Positions 11,279-32,969 of a stretch of 64,000 nt of DNA are shown here, piece after piece; within the stretch, counting starts at the first letter, position 1, and every line of letters starts with the position of its first letter. The stretch covers positions 4,465,847 through 4,529,846 of the forward strand of contig NC_133223.1 in NCBI RefSeq assembly GCF_040436345.1, in the 5' to 3' direction. Source of the DNA: Pagrus major (Eukaryota; Chordata; Actinopteri; Spariformes; Sparidae). The notes beneath the pieces were generated by a model. That model made no database searches, was not told the origin of the DNA, and saw only the letters and a program-made list of their open reading frames with translations. A program made the position numbers and the translations under genes.

Positions 11279-11293
11279 AGCGCCACCTGCTGG
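11279..11293 (-). promoter_or_regulatory. CTCF-like core motif
   Basis: The minus strand reads CCAGCAGGTGGCGCT, close to the CTCF core. It sits about 130 bp upstream of the epsti1 start codon. Similar words occur in common fish repeats, so function is not proven. Confidence 0.4.
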
Positions 11294-11369
11294 AATACCA
11301 GGCGGAGGGCGTGTTATTACATGAAGGCCAATCTGTGGGCTAATTGTGTAACCATGAGAATTATAATCA

Positions 11370-11433
<64 letters not shown>

Positions 11434-11440
11434 CATCTAT
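11370..11440. repeat. (ATCT)n microsatellite
   Basis: About 70 bp of ATCT units with one CATC variant near the end, in the epsti1 upstream region. Confidence 0.95.
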
Positions 11441-11995
11441 CCCAACTACACTAATATATATTAGGCCTACCTATTGAACAATATGAATGATAGCAGGTTC
11501 AGCAGGTTGTGTGTTTTTTCTTGTTTACATCTGTTAAACTATTATGCAGAGACAGACAACTGGTACTATGATAACATACATAATGAACATGTACTTGTAT
11601 AGCTGTATATAAAGTGTTTACTCTTCATAAAAATGTTTATCTCTGTTTATGTTTATGTCTATGAGCCAGTGAAGCTTGTTATAGTTAAAGAGAGGAAATA
11701 TAATTTAGAAGGTGTTGCTTGGTAACTAAAATAGTTTATTTTGTTCACTTCCTAGACTGAGTATGGAACTAAACTTTTATATCTCCCAGCTGGAACTACA
11801 GGGGCCATCAGACCATCACCTCCTGGTGGTGTAAGTGGTATGATGAGACAGGACGGACTGGGGCGGGGTGGTTATTTCAGTAAACATCTCTGCAACATGA
11901 CAGCAACACTGTTGTCTCCTCACATTCTGTTGAAAATGTTAGTTCATGTTTTGAATGTTTTAAACTAAAATTCCACTGGCCATGTCTTTCATACT

Positions 11996-12156
11996 GCTGT
12001 AGATCGCCCGTATACAAAGCTATTCAAAAGAACTCCACCTTGTCCAGCGACAACACGATGCTGCCTTCAAGTAAAACACAACTGAAAGTATACGGCTGTT
12101 GATGTAAAGCAACAACATGACAATATTAATTTATATTTTGGTGCAACACAAAGGTA
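11996..12156 (+). repeat. Dispersed 170-bp repeat, copy 2
   Basis: Direct partner of 10421-10592, 1.4 kb away on the other side of epsti1 exon 1. The copies differ by substitutions and small indels, so they are old. Confidence 0.8.
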
Positions 12157-12167
12157 CAACTCCCATA

Positions 12168-12415
12168 GCTTATTAGTCGAGTGAGTAATAAGCAACTGTT
12201 TGGATAATCAATTAATCATTTGCTTTATTATAAAGCAGAAATGCCAAGAATTTGCTGTTTCCAACCTCTGAAGCTCGTCTATCATTTATATGACTGTGAA
12301 ATAAATATCTTTGGGTTTTGGACTGTTGGAGAAATCTTAAGATATTTTTCACAACACAAATAATCTATTGAGAAAAATATCAGCGGATTAATCGATTGTT
12401 AGTTCCAGCCCTAAA
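12168..12415. mobile_element. hAT-like non-autonomous element fragment
   Basis: Words such as TAATCAATTAATCATTTGC, CTTTGGGTTTTGGACTGTTG and GATTAATCGATTGTTAGTTC with the ending CCAGCCCT are the hallmarks of a very common fish short element whose ends read like AGGGCTGCAACTAACGATTA. It lies just beyond the idh1 polyadenylation signal. Confidence 0.6.
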
Positions 12416-12540
12416 TGACCGCAGCATACACTTCATAACAAGTTACTTATTTTTATTCTCAACTGTATAATTCAAACTGAAGGCATCAAATGAACCCAGT
12501 CCTGCTTAAAGAATGACACCCATATTTCTTTAAAACCTCA

Positions 12541-12546
12541 TTTATT
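12541..12546 (-). terminator. Candidate idh1 polyadenylation signal (AATAAA)
   Basis: TTTATT on the plus strand reads AATAAA on the minus strand, about 960 nt past the idh1 stop codon. It would give a 3' UTR of roughly 1 kb. No stronger candidate was seen nearer the stop. Confidence 0.45.
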
Positions 12547-13503
12547 TTGAGTCTTGACATTAGAAATTGACAGACATAATGTTGATTACAAAGCAAGAGA
12601 CAATTTGAATTGAATGAAGAATTTTCTGGCAGGATATACATTAGTGACATAACTGGATGTTAATACACACACGCACACACACACACACACACAGGAAGGA
12701 CAAATAAATACACTCTTAAACAACTGTGAATAGTAAAGTTATAAGACTAAAAAATCTAAAAGCAATATGTTTTAATCTCGATAACATTTGTTTACAAATT
12801 GTGTAGAAGAGTCAGAACCCTTGTTTGAATGCTATAAATTTTAATTTCAGTCCATATAGTGTTTAATGCTACCGAACAGTAAAATTTCATGGCATGCACT
12901 GTACTGCTGCTGACAGGTTTCACTAGTAAAATACAGGCTGTGGTGGCACCTAATGATAAAATGTTGCTTGAGGTATTGTTAAAACATTACAAGACACAAG
13001 AGATGACCAGAATCAACCGATGACTTTGACACAAAACAAATAAGGCAGTGAGGTTGTAGAGGCTCCCTCTTTCTGTCCCCTGTCCACCACAGATCACCAA
13101 CAAATACTGACAACACACACCACGCTCAGTTCAGGGGACCTAGTGCAATTAGGGTAAAAAAGGTCAGTGAGCCATCGGGTCACTGTCCAGTGTCAGTCCT
13201 GGAGACAGTTTTCACTGGCACAAGTAAGGCTGTATATTAGTGATGCATTATCAGGGATGATGCCCTACACTGATCAGAAGCCTCCATCCTTCTTGCCAAG
13301 GCACCCTGCTTGATTAGAGCCCCAGTCAGGGAATGACTTGTTTCAGTCCATTTAGGGTAATTGGATCTCCTGGAGTCTTGGGCACACTCCTTCCTGCTCC
13401 AGTGTTCATTCCAGTAAGTGTATAGATGTCTGTGTGTGCATGAGCATGTGTTTGAATGTGTGTTTGTGTGTCTGTGTTAAACTGCTGAGGCTGGGAGGTG
13501 AGA
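12547..13503 (-). other. Probable idh1 3' UTR
   Basis: Non-coding sequence between the idh1 stop and the AATAAA signal. It holds a short CA tract (12666-12694) and a TGTG-rich stretch near 13430-13475. The extent is inferred. Confidence 0.45.
12666..12694. repeat. (CA)n microsatellite
   Basis: 29 bp of CA with one CG interruption, inside the presumed idh1 3' UTR. Confidence 0.9.
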
Positions 13504-21794
<8,291 letters not shown>

Positions 21795-22473
21795 CTTTGA
21801 GCCTGGTGGTGGACACAGGGGACATACACAGACATTGAAGAGAATGATTTAAGAAATAAAAGAAAGTAAGATAAAAAGAGAGATGGGAAAAGAGAGAACA
21901 TGTCAAAAACAGTGGCAGTGGTAGCAGTATGTTATCAAGCTACTGCTGACTAAGATACTGTATGCTGCTGTATTGTTATCTCCCTTTACTATTGGTCTAA
22001 CAAAATAAAACGTACACTTTTGGCTTTAGGACCTTGTGATGCAGATTTTTGACTCTTTCTTTGCAGTATAGTAAATTGTAAGTGAGGAAATAAGTAACAG
22101 AGTAATCAATCAGTTCTCCCTTTTGAGCTTTCATGTGTGACATTGACACCACAGACAAAAGTCCCTCTTTACACAACACCAGTCTCAATGAATGAATTCA
22201 TTCAAAACATGAACCATGAGTCGCCCTCATGCTCTGCATGCATTTGCTCAACCTGATAAACTCCATAATCATCTTAAGTGTGAGTAGCTCAAAGTGAAGC
22301 AAACAGCACAAGCTTTGATTGGTCCACGATAGTTATGATAGTTTCACAGACAGAACTGCTCCACAGCTTGCAGGTTTCTATCAATTTCTGGCCAAAATTA
22401 CACGACGTCCGCAAAAGTTACATAAGTAAACAGGCTGATGATCGCATGATGGGGAGGAGACTGGTAGGCAGGC

Positions 22474-22474
22474 A

Positions 22475-22510
<36 letters not shown>

Positions 22511-22511
22511 G
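22474..22511. repeat. (CTGT)n microsatellite
   Basis: 38 bp of CTGT units in the idh1 5' intron. Confidence 0.95.
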
Positions 22512-22936
22512 CAGGCCACACCAGGAATACACAGTTAACTTAGCACATAACGTCCAGTTCTGATAGATAACGTTATGCCTGTAAATGACAGTATAAAAGA
22601 CGAACACAGGACGGAGTTGGCTAACACAATGGGCCTCAATGACCATCTTAGAGTCGGCCTGCTGTAAATACGACTTCATTTCGACAAAAGGCCTCCGTAC
22701 ATGACATTAGGATGGACCTGATTCATTCGAACCCACAAAAGAATCATTCCAGCTTCAGTTATGTTAGCTTCAACAGCTTCAAGTCAAACTGGCTAAGCAA
22801 TGTAGCAGGACAAGGAGATGTGAAATGAGATAAGAGTGGAGAACATTAACAACACACTTCCCTGTATCGTTACGTCGCCACCAAGCTACTTCGTTATGCA
22901 GCTAGTACAATTTCATGATATGATAGAAACAGCTAC

Positions 22937-23230
22937 CTTAACGTTTGGTCTACAACACAGTCAGCGGTGGGAAGAGGTGGCAGAATGATGTCCTGTCCGG
23001 TCTGACTGAGCTCAGAGCGGTTCAGGCTGATAGAAAACGGCAGGTACCCAGCTCCCACCTCCCGGAGATCATTGACAAAGTATTGGCCAATAAGAGAAAT
23101 GAGGAAAACCTAACCGCCAATCAGATAAGTCCATATAGCAGGAGGGGCGTGATATGACCGGGCGGGGACTGCAAACATGGCTCGCTGATTGGTCCGAGAT
23201 ATACCTCGCTCTTCCGCCTTACGGACTGGT
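22937..23230 (-). promoter_or_regulatory. Probable idh1 non-coding first exon and promoter
   Basis: The idh1 start exon opens with a splice acceptor eight bases before the ATG, so an upstream exon is needed. A donor AAG|GTAGCT at 22936-22935 (minus strand) is suitable. Upstream are three CCAAT/ATTGG boxes: the palindromic TATTGGCCAATA at 23081-23092, GCCAATCAG at 23116-23124 and TGATTGGTCCG at 23186-23196. The stretch is richer in CpG than its surroundings and has no TATA box, as expected for a housekeeping gene. The transcription start is not determined. Confidence 0.55.
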
Positions 23231-23995
23231 GATGTATTAAGTAACAGCTCATTGAATCTGAGTTCAATAAAAATGTATATTGAGGAATCACATTTTTTTC
23301 TTATTTCTTCAATAAAACATAGTCTAGTGGATTGTGTCTCCTAAGATACTTAACAGGTTATACCCAAAAGTCATTATTTTCAGAAATAATTATATTAATC
23401 ATAATAAAAAAAAATGTATATACCACTTTTCTAAACAAGGGTGCTTCACAGAAAATGAAAACACAGAAAAACAGCAGATAAAAACAGCACAGATGAAGAA
23501 CAGCAGATAAAAACTAAATAAAACAACTCAAGGATTATAAAACATGGTGGGATAAAATAAAGGTGTTAAAGCAACATGATAAATCCCAGAATTCATTTAA
23601 GATTTATGAATGCCTTCCTATAAAAGAAGGTTTTAAGAGAAGATTTAACAGATGCTTATGATGTAACCTGATTTCAACAGACAGAGGTTCCAGAGTCTGG
23701 CAGCTCTGACTGCAAAACCCCCGTCACCTTCAGTCTCAAGCCAGGATTTTGGAACAACTAGCAGAGCTGTATCTGCTGATCTGAGCATTAAGCCACGCCA
23801 GCTGTGGCCCAGTCGCCGGAATTTGCCCATTTGTCAGGTCTCTGGGAGCTCAATGTGATTTCCAGTGGCCAATAACTCACTTACAACATGCTTGATTCAA
23901 GTTTGTCAAGTGTAGACTGTACCATGAAAGTGTTATGTAAAATTTACATTACATTGTAAATGACATAACAATTGACACAAAAGGCTTACCTCCTG

Positions 23996-24652
23996 TTGCC
24001 AGTAGGTGGCACAATGACTATACCTCGTAATGGGCATGTAGATGTGTTTTGGCCGGGACTGGGATCAAACATGTGAACTTTGGAGAAGATGGACAGTGTA
24101 CACTCAAGTTACAACAACTTTCTGTTTCACAACGAATAACACGTAGCCACAGTAACATCATCCAATGATATCTATTAATGTTCATGTCATCACCACCATC
24201 AAGGCATTAAGGATTTTCTGACCACATTAGAGGTGGATTTGATCAACCTGCTAGGAGGAGCGTAAAAATGGCTGGAGAGGTTTGAGTTAGATTTAACCAT
24301 GTAAAGTGAAGATCCAGCAATTTCCTGTTCCATGGCGAAACTTCCATCATTGCTGTGCCACCATGTCCATGCCATTCAATGAAAACTCAAAATATTCACA
24401 ATACAGCATCATGAAGATCTTAACGGTTTACTAACCATGTTAGAGGTGGATCCAGTCATCTGGTTAGGAGTAGAACATGAATATCTAAAACATGGCATTT
24501 CCAAGTACCACTAGGTGGCGCTATGACTACAACTGATTTGTGGTGCATCAATGTCTTCGGGGTGGGACTCTAACCAAATGTGTGATGTTTGGAACAGATT
24601 CGACTACGATGGAGTTACAGTAACTTCCTGTTTCATGGCGAATCAGCGACCA
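23996..24652 (+). repeat. Two tandem modules of a fish interspersed repeat
   Basis: Each module starts CCAGTAGGTGGC or CCACTAGGTGGCGCTATGAC and continues with GATGTGTTTTGGCCGGGACT-like sequence, TCAAACATGTGAACTTTGGA, GTTACAACAACTTTCTGTTTC and TGGCGAA. Module 1 starts at about 23996 and module 2 at about 24508. A third copy is at 26036-26300. Confidence 0.65.
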
Positions 24653-24904
24653 TTTAACAAAAAGCGACAAAGAAGATCTCCCAGTCTACATCTCCTCTGA
24701 TGAGGAAGAGGTAGGTGAAGATGAGCTACAGGGAGTCTGCTCCTTCAACTTCTGGCCTCGGATGTACCACAGTCAGGAGATACTGGATGGGTCCTTTTGA
24801 GTATGAAATGTGGGCTGATGACAGTGACTCTGATTAGGACTGACAGCCCTGTTTGCTGCAGGATTGGAAAACCAATCCTTGAATAAATTGCATTCATATA
24901 GTGC

Positions 24905-25130
24905 TTTGGGGGGGACTGTGGCTTCGATCCTCAGCTGCATGTTGAAGTGTCCATGGGCAAGAGACTGAACCCCAAACTGCTCCCAGTCGTAGTTCCATCG
25001 GTGTGTGAGTGATTGTGTGAATGGCTGAGCATAGAAATATCTTGGGATGCTTTGGTTAGGATCGTTGGTCTGGCACCATGTACTAAATAGAGCACCTCTT
25101 CTTTTTGCATATTTTACATGTGAAATAAAG
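24905..25130 (+). mobile_element. SINE-like retroposon fragment
   Basis: The order GGCTTCGATCCTCAGCTGCA, TGTTGAAGTGTCCATGGGCA, AGAGACTGAACCCCAAACTG, CTCCCAGTCG and GTGTGTGAGTGATTGTGTGA matches a tRNA-related fish SINE; the first block resembles a tRNA B box. The minus-strand 138-aa open frame across it is an accident of this repeat. Confidence 0.55.
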
Positions 25131-26035
25131 TAACGTTGGATCAGCACGTTAATCAAGGTCCGTAGTTGTAGAGCAGGAAGCCATAACAATAAGGATGTTA
25201 GTCCTTCCCCTCCTTATTGCCAGACTCTGTCAATCTCAGCATCCAGTGTTAACACCATGAGATTTCTCAAACAGCCACATTTTGTTTAAACTAAACTGTA
25301 GATGTCTCTACAAGAGGTAAGTTGATAAACAAACAGCAACAATCAACTAGATTGTTTTAATTAGACTTATTTAATAGTTCAGAAATAATTAATCTCGCTC
25401 TGTTATACTGTGATGTAGTTATTTAGAAGGTGTAAATGGTTAAAGCAGACAAAGGTAAATTAAAACTTAATGATACATGCACATCTTAATCTCAGTAACC
25501 AGTTTTTTTTTTTACTCACTCTGTTTTAATATCTGTCTTTATGGACTGCATCAACCTTCCCATGAGAAGCAATGACGTAGAAGACCGAGGCTAAACATCC
25601 AGGACTTCCATGACAACAGAGACGATACGGACCAGATGAGAAGGATGGATGACTGCAGGACCAGCTGGTGGTGGGCAACTACGTACGTGATGCTCAGACA
25701 GTCATATGTGCATTATCTTTATTATAGGAACTTTCTTGGATGTTATTTAATTGTTTATAATATCTATACAAATTCAAAAATAAAGCGTCCAGCAATGCAG
25801 AAGTTGAATTGTGGTGTCCAAAATGTGTTCATGACATGTTTTCTGTTTCACAGGGCAGGAGTCCTCCGTGTTTTGGTTGTTCCTCGAGTAGCTGGGCGTC
25901 AACCAGCCAAAAAACAAAACAAAAGATGCAGCAGACCACTGACCCTCTCACCCTACTTGCTTCCAGGCAACTAGAAAACACCTGTAGAAGACATCGTAAC
26001 ACTGTGAACCAAATCACGATTGCCACACACTTCTA

Positions 26036-26300
26036 ATGATAGGAGGCAATGACTTCCTAACTAGCATGTAGATGTGTTATGGCTTGGACTCTCATCAAAC
26101 ACGTCAAATTTGGGAAAGATTGGACAATATACACTAAAGTTATAACAACTTCCTGTTCTTCCTGAGACTTATTTGTTGCCACTGTCACAGCATCAAATGT
26201 GAAGTCACACTGTTCACCATACACCATCATCACAGCCTGAAGGATTTTCTGAGCAAATTTCAGGTGTCTTCCATCAATTCTCATTTGGCTGTTGTGTCTG
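26036..26300 (+). repeat. Third copy of the AGGTGGC-type repeat (truncated)
   Basis: Shares GCATGTAGATGTGTTATGGC, GGACTCTCATCAAACACGTC, GATTGGACAATATACACTAA and GTTATAACAACTTCCTGTTC with the modules at 23996-24652. Confidence 0.6.
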
Positions 26301-27391
26301 TTTTCACCGATTCTTGATAGATTGTGTGTGGGCTATACATCCTGGTTATTGCAGTGGATCTGGTGATTACTGGTTATTGATGTGGAAATCATTAAGGGTC
26401 CTTAACGCCTTCACAAAATACCGAGGCGAGACCACAACTGTTGCTGCCCCAGGGCTGAGTATGCGAGGACTCATTCAATACTGCTTGCTGCATTAATTAC
26501 ACTTCTGGTCACTCTTGCAGGTGCTGTGTCAAAATCATTTCTTTGTCAATATAATCCCTCAATTTAACCCAAACCTTATCTCAACCCAACCAGTTATTTC
26601 TGCTATGCTAGTCTGCCAAACCATAATCTAACGGGGAGCTCATTCAATTACTTGAATCATGCAAATATTAAGGACGTTACTGCAAAATGTAGTTCAACTA
26701 CTAATTACATGTAGTCCACTACCGCTTACTTTATATTGCTTTTTGTGATGTACTCTGGTCAATTGCAGGTTATACTGAAGTTTGTCATTATGCTCACCAC
26801 ATACAGACACTCCATGTTACCTGGGCATGCCAGGGGTTTAAACTAATTTTAAACCAATACTCTGATTTCACCTTGATAATATCAGCGGCCATTTCACCTG
26901 TTTGGTCATATATGATGTGTTGCCTGTGTGAAGGTCTACCCGTTAGGTTTTGGATTTTGGTTGGACCCAAATGCAGAGACAGGAGGATTTGTGCCAAAAC
27001 AAAAGATTTATTTGGCAGGTGAGCAGGTGGTGACAAGTGGTCTCACCGGATTACTGGGACTTAGCTGGCAGCACTGGTAGACTGGAGAAAGTGGCAGCAT
27101 GGAGGGCTGGGAAGAAGGACGCTGGGGAAATCTGCACACGAGGTAGAGACAAAAACTGTCTAACAAAGGCATCCAAAAATGAGCACACGAGGCGCTTATT
27201 TTAAAAACATCAGAGATCAAAAACATAAGAGTAAGGCACAAGAGTGTGAGTGTGCTGGAGAGTCCCCGGTTGATGCGTGAACAAGCTGGTAATGGAGAGA
27301 GGCAAAGACCAGGGTTATGTATAGGCGGTTGATGAGACTGAATTCAGAACAGGTGTGCCTCTCTGCTGCAGCGGAGAACCACGCCCACCAG

Positions 27392-27456
<65 letters not shown>
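27392..27456. repeat. (CA)n microsatellite
   Basis: 65 bp of pure CA. It generates the false cysteine/valine and histidine/threonine reading frames seen here. Confidence 0.97.
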
Positions 27457-27458
<2 letters not shown>

Positions 27459-27849
27459 GAAGGAGCATGTAAGGGAAAAGGAGGGGGAAACAGATAGGGA
27501 GAAAACAACAGGAAAAACAACAACAAAACAAGCTGCCACAGCACACACCAAGACACTACTGCTTCATTGATGGTTTTTTTTTGTCTGTGCTTTGGTTTTT
27601 GATTTGAGTAATTAGCCTTAGCCTACATTTACAAGGAATAAGGCTGTTTCTGTATCCCATAGATAGGAGGCCTTTGTATTTGACACATCTGTTCTTAGTA
27701 TCCAAGCCCTGCAATTACAACCTCTAAGTTTTAATGTTGAAGAAATCAGAGACATGCGTAGGCCACATTTTGTTTTCATAAACATAAATAAGCAGTTTTA
27801 GATGTCACAGTACATACAAACTAAAAACAACACAAATGTGGTCCCTATT

Positions 27850-28158
27850 CCCACTGAGCAGGCAATGTCTGTGGACGTCCAAAACAGGTTGATATCATGT
27901 CCGTCGGGCCAGGCCATAATCTAGACATCCACTGACATCCAGAATTAGTTGAGAATAGACGTTCATACTGGCTATGATCTGGACGTCCACTGACAGCCAG
28001 AATTAGTCGACAAACAACATATAAACGTCTATACAACGTCCAGAAAAGACGTATAAAAAACTGTCATTCTGGCTCCCCAGAGGACGTCTTTTAGATGTCT
28101 TGGATGTCCATAAATGACGTCTTTTAGACGTGATCTAGACCACTTTTTGCTCACTGGG
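27850..28158. mobile_element. Short element with CCCACTGAGCA...TGCTCACTGGG ends
   Basis: The 11-bp ends are inverted repeats with one mismatch. The interior is a mosaic of direct and inverted GACGTC words: GTGGACGTCC, ATAGACGTTCATACTGGC, AACGTCCAGAAAAGACGT, GATGTCTTGGATGTCC and GACGTCTTTTAGACGTGA. It is 309 bp and non-coding. Confidence 0.7.
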
Positions 28159-29830
28159 TTCAGTCAAATGAGAATTGCTCACCTGGCTCATATGGCAAAA
28201 TTTTTTTCTAGCTTATGCATTTACTTCCTGTATATGTGGCCCAGTGAACATGCACGGTAGAGTTTTTACCTGCTGTCTCTGTCATCAAATTCCTGTTCAG
28301 CCCACATATCACTTTCCTCGCCCTGAGGAAGGTTTTGCAAACTTAAAACCTCCATGGATCAAAAATTCATGAAAGGGTAATTATTGACCTTTTTTGGAAT
28401 TCTTGGTGTCCTGTCAACAGTTTTACAGACGTCTTTTTAATAATGTTGCTCTAGGGGAAAATGCTTTTTGGGGTACAGGGGAATTTTATGCTGCAATACT
28501 GCGAGTGGCCACTGGGTCTATAATACATTCATGGCAAAAAACTGCAGACCTGAGGCAGAGACAAGCTGGGTGATGCCTGCTCAGGCCTGACCGGTTGAGA
28601 GCAGAAGGGTTTTTTCAGGTAGGGGGTCTGCAAGAGACAGGCAAGCAACAAAACTATCAGACAGAGTGTGAATAGAGGCGCTGCAGCAATGAACAGTATA
28701 AGACAAATAATGAAAACATTTTTCAGTTGACAGCCAAAATACAAATATGAACATGAGAATAATATGCAACTTTCAAACTTCATTGTACCAGTGCAGATAA
28801 CGTGTCACACATGGTCTCTTTAGATGATGACGCCATGCTAATTAGTGGTCTGACCTGTTATGCACAATTGTTGTAATTGTTTAACTTAGTTAACTTCATG
28901 TTCTATAGTGACTAATCAAGAAATGGCAATTCACTCTGATTATCAGACTATCAACCTCCCACCATACGCTCTGTGTGCATAACCTATCACTTCCAGCTTC
29001 CCATTAATGTAGTGCAGATAAACTAAAATGACTTTTGGGCCCTGGGACCCTGACACAGCTGCCCATTTTGTCAAGTTGACAATCTAACTTTGAGACTTCC
29101 TGATACAATTAAAGACACATTGTTGTAACTCCATAAGTGAGATAATATTAGATTCAGTGAACTTCAGCAGGATAGCAGTTTTTCATTTTTATTTTTATTT
29201 TTTACTCTAATTCAACTAAACTTGGACTCAAAGGCTCACAGGCAATCAAAATCCCATGGATCAATTGTGAGAAGATTTACACAAAACTGACTGTACTGCA
29301 TTGCCTGCCATGACTGGGAGAGTGACTTTTGTCCTGAAAAGTGCAAGCCTTGGTTTCCATATTACATTTTTATGAATTATTGACAGTTAAAATGCAGTTA
29401 TCCATATAAGCTGTAATATGATAAAATTGTTACAGCAAATATCTGTCATATAGTATCATTTTGACAATATCCTGTAAAAATTGTGCCCATGAAGTTGTGT
29501 AGACCTGCTGTCACGAATCCAATGAATGAATGAATTATATAACATAATATATAATAACATATAACAAAATAACTTTCAAGCATGATGTTTTAGATGGATT
29601 CCAGGGCCCAAAATATTAAATACAGTTTTAATTATAAACCAAGTCAGAATTTTAAGATTGAAAGAGATCCCTTGCATCTGATCCCATACTGTATAATAGC
29701 ATTGCCCTTAATTGCTATTAGCATTTTGACACATTCATATGTTTTTATCACACAATCTTAGTATAGCCTGAACAAAAGACATATTTAGCCTATGTGTTTT
29801 TATGCAATTAGATGATTGTTAAAGCTGAAC

Positions 29831-30192
29831 TTTAAAGGATAAGTTGATGGTCAAAACATGTCTGAAGCTTCACAGCAAAACAGCACTGCAGCATTCTCCT
29901 AAACAACTGACATAGATGGGGACTTTATCATAGTGGGCAATTTGGAGCCCTTATGAAGACCTAATGGTTAAAAAATGTTGGCTCTTTTAAATGACTGACC
30001 TTTTAATGATTTAACCACTATAGTCAAGGCTTTTTAACGAGTCCTTCCTGCTTCTTTTCCTTGTGTGCAGTGCCTGGATGGCCTCTGTTTTTTGTTGTAA
30101 ATCAGGTCGTTTCAAATCAATTTAGACTCTCTGGGCTTCTGGAGACTTGGATTATGCCAGATAAGGAGCTGTGTAGAAGTTATTTAATCTTG

Positions 30193-30223
<31 letters not shown>

Positions 30224-30386
30224 AAGCAAGTCTCCAGTTACTTCAGTTGTTTAGGAGAATGCAGCCATGCTGTTCCAATGTGAAGCTCCAGGAAAGTTTT
30301 GTGGACTATGAAACCTCCCCTGACTGTTCATCAGCATGGAGGAGATAATGACTGAATTTTCATTTCTGGGTGAACTGTTCCTTTAA
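29831..30386. mobile_element. Non-autonomous element related to 15642-16093
   Basis: It begins TTTAAAGGATAAGTTGATGG and ends TGGGTGAACTGTTCCTTTAA. It contains AGCTTCACAGCAAAACAGCA, GCATTCTCCTAAACAACTGA and an internal T-run of about 27. A frame of 95 codons across it is not a gene. Confidence 0.7.
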
Positions 30387-30480
30387 GGTTCAATCTTTGG
30401 ACTATCTAATCACAGTTTAAGGCCACATTAGGACTCCTGTTTCTCCTCTATGTACAAAAGGACATGGAATGTTTAAATTC

Positions 30481-31522
<1,042 letters not shown>

Positions 31523-32394
31523 TAATAAACCAAAGCTTTCTGCCCACTATACACAGTTTACATATAGTAGCGCCTTTCCCCTCTCATAACACAAAAAGAA
31601 GTCACTGTATGGAACACTACATACAAACTAAGCCGATGCCCCTGTGTACATTTAGGAATGATACAACTTCAAAAGTTATTGAAAAGATATTCACCTTTTC
31701 ATTCTGTCTAAATGAATGAGGACATCTACACAGTGACATCCTGTGTGAAAACAGCCAATACTCTGCTCTTCTATTCTAATGATTGCACATTGTGATGACT
31801 GCTGAAATGTTTTGTAATAGATGCAACTGAAAGAGATGTATTGTGCTGTACCTGAAGTTGCTTCAGTTCCATTGTGCACCACTGGGTCTGTTCTGCACAC
31901 ATTTCACTCTGTTTTGTCTCCTGTAGTCAAATAGTCTCACCAGAGAGGTTGCAGTTCACTGTTTGAGTATCACTCTTGTACTTGGCTTCCCTGATGAGCC
32001 AACAAAAATCCTGTTTTACTCTGATCTCCATCATGATCTCACTCAGGGTGTTCAGGCAGGAGCAGCTGAAATGCTGCCAGAGAGAGGGAGGCAGGGTGGT
32101 AGGTTCTTTCTTTGGCGAGGGTGTCTTGTGAACAGATGCGATGAGCAGCCCGCGTGTGTTCGGGCCCATGCTGGGTAGGTGGGCGGGTGAGAGATGCTTA
32201 TATCGTGTTTGGGCTGTTCAACTCTCCTTCTGTGTTGATTATTCAAGGCGACAGGAGTTTGTGTGAGTCTGCGAGTGAGCCAGTGTCTCCCCTAAACCAG
32301 TTATGTGTGACAGCATGATAGAAAAGATTATTTGACCATGCAGCAAGCATGTTGCTTAAAGGCAGATCCTGATCTCACTCAAGGTTTTTCCAAG

Positions 32395-32489
32395 TCCTCT
32401 CCTCTCCTCTCCTCTCCTCTCCTCTCCTCTCCTCTCCTCTCCTCTCCTCTCCTCTCCTCTCCTCTCCTCTCCTCTTCTCTCCTCTCCTC
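32395..32489. repeat. (CTCCT)n pentanucleotide tract
   Basis: 95 bp, all pyrimidine on the plus strand apart from the last base, with one TTCTC interruption. It is the same pentamer as 1061-1157 read on the opposite strand. Confidence 0.97.
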
Positions 32490-32969
32490 ACAGACAAAAC
32501 ACAGTAGCAATTGTGCCTCCTGATTTTGTCAACAAGACATTTAAAGGCAAAGTGAGTTGTTATGTTGTCTTTTAGTAAGGATTCAGCAGCCCAGTCGCCA
32601 GGATAAAATGATGGCTGGAAATGTTTCTGCAAACCACTAATACGTTAGATTTGTCCTAGGCCTACTTGTCATATTGACATTTCTCCAAAACGTGCAACGT
32701 AACAGGTTCACATGACATGTTTATGACCTGACTGTCATAGGAAGAGGTAATGGTGGTGGAGCTACAGACCCTACAGAAACTGGATATTTTTGAGGCTGTC
32801 CACATTTGGTATCAACATCTGTCCTGCGTAATCCGATCAGAAGTGGACAGCTTTGTGCCCATCAGTTCACACCTGGCATTAACATGCATCTTGAGTGACC
32901 ACTTGTTATCATATTGCATATCTTCATGTATAACATTTGCCAGATTAATAAGAAGGCCCAAGTAGTTAA

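Larger units (their letters stand above)
23231..30480. other. Intergenic region between idh1 and the ELK channel
   Basis: No coding exon was recognised. It is built mostly of old interspersed repeats (23996-24652, 24905-25130, 26036-26300, 27850-28158, 29831-30386), a long CA tract and AT-rich unique sequence. Confidence 0.6.

Noticed and set aside
24906..24935. Possible tRNA gene (B-box-like GGCTTCGATCCTC)
   Set aside because: No A box, acceptor stem or anticodon arm; it fits a SINE fragment.
24773..25189. 138-aa minus-strand frame
   Set aside because: It crosses a SINE-like retroposon on the opposite strand and has no known domain.
27217..27570. Several frames with Cys-Val or His-Thr runs
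   Set aside because: They are products of the CA microsatellite at 27392-27456.
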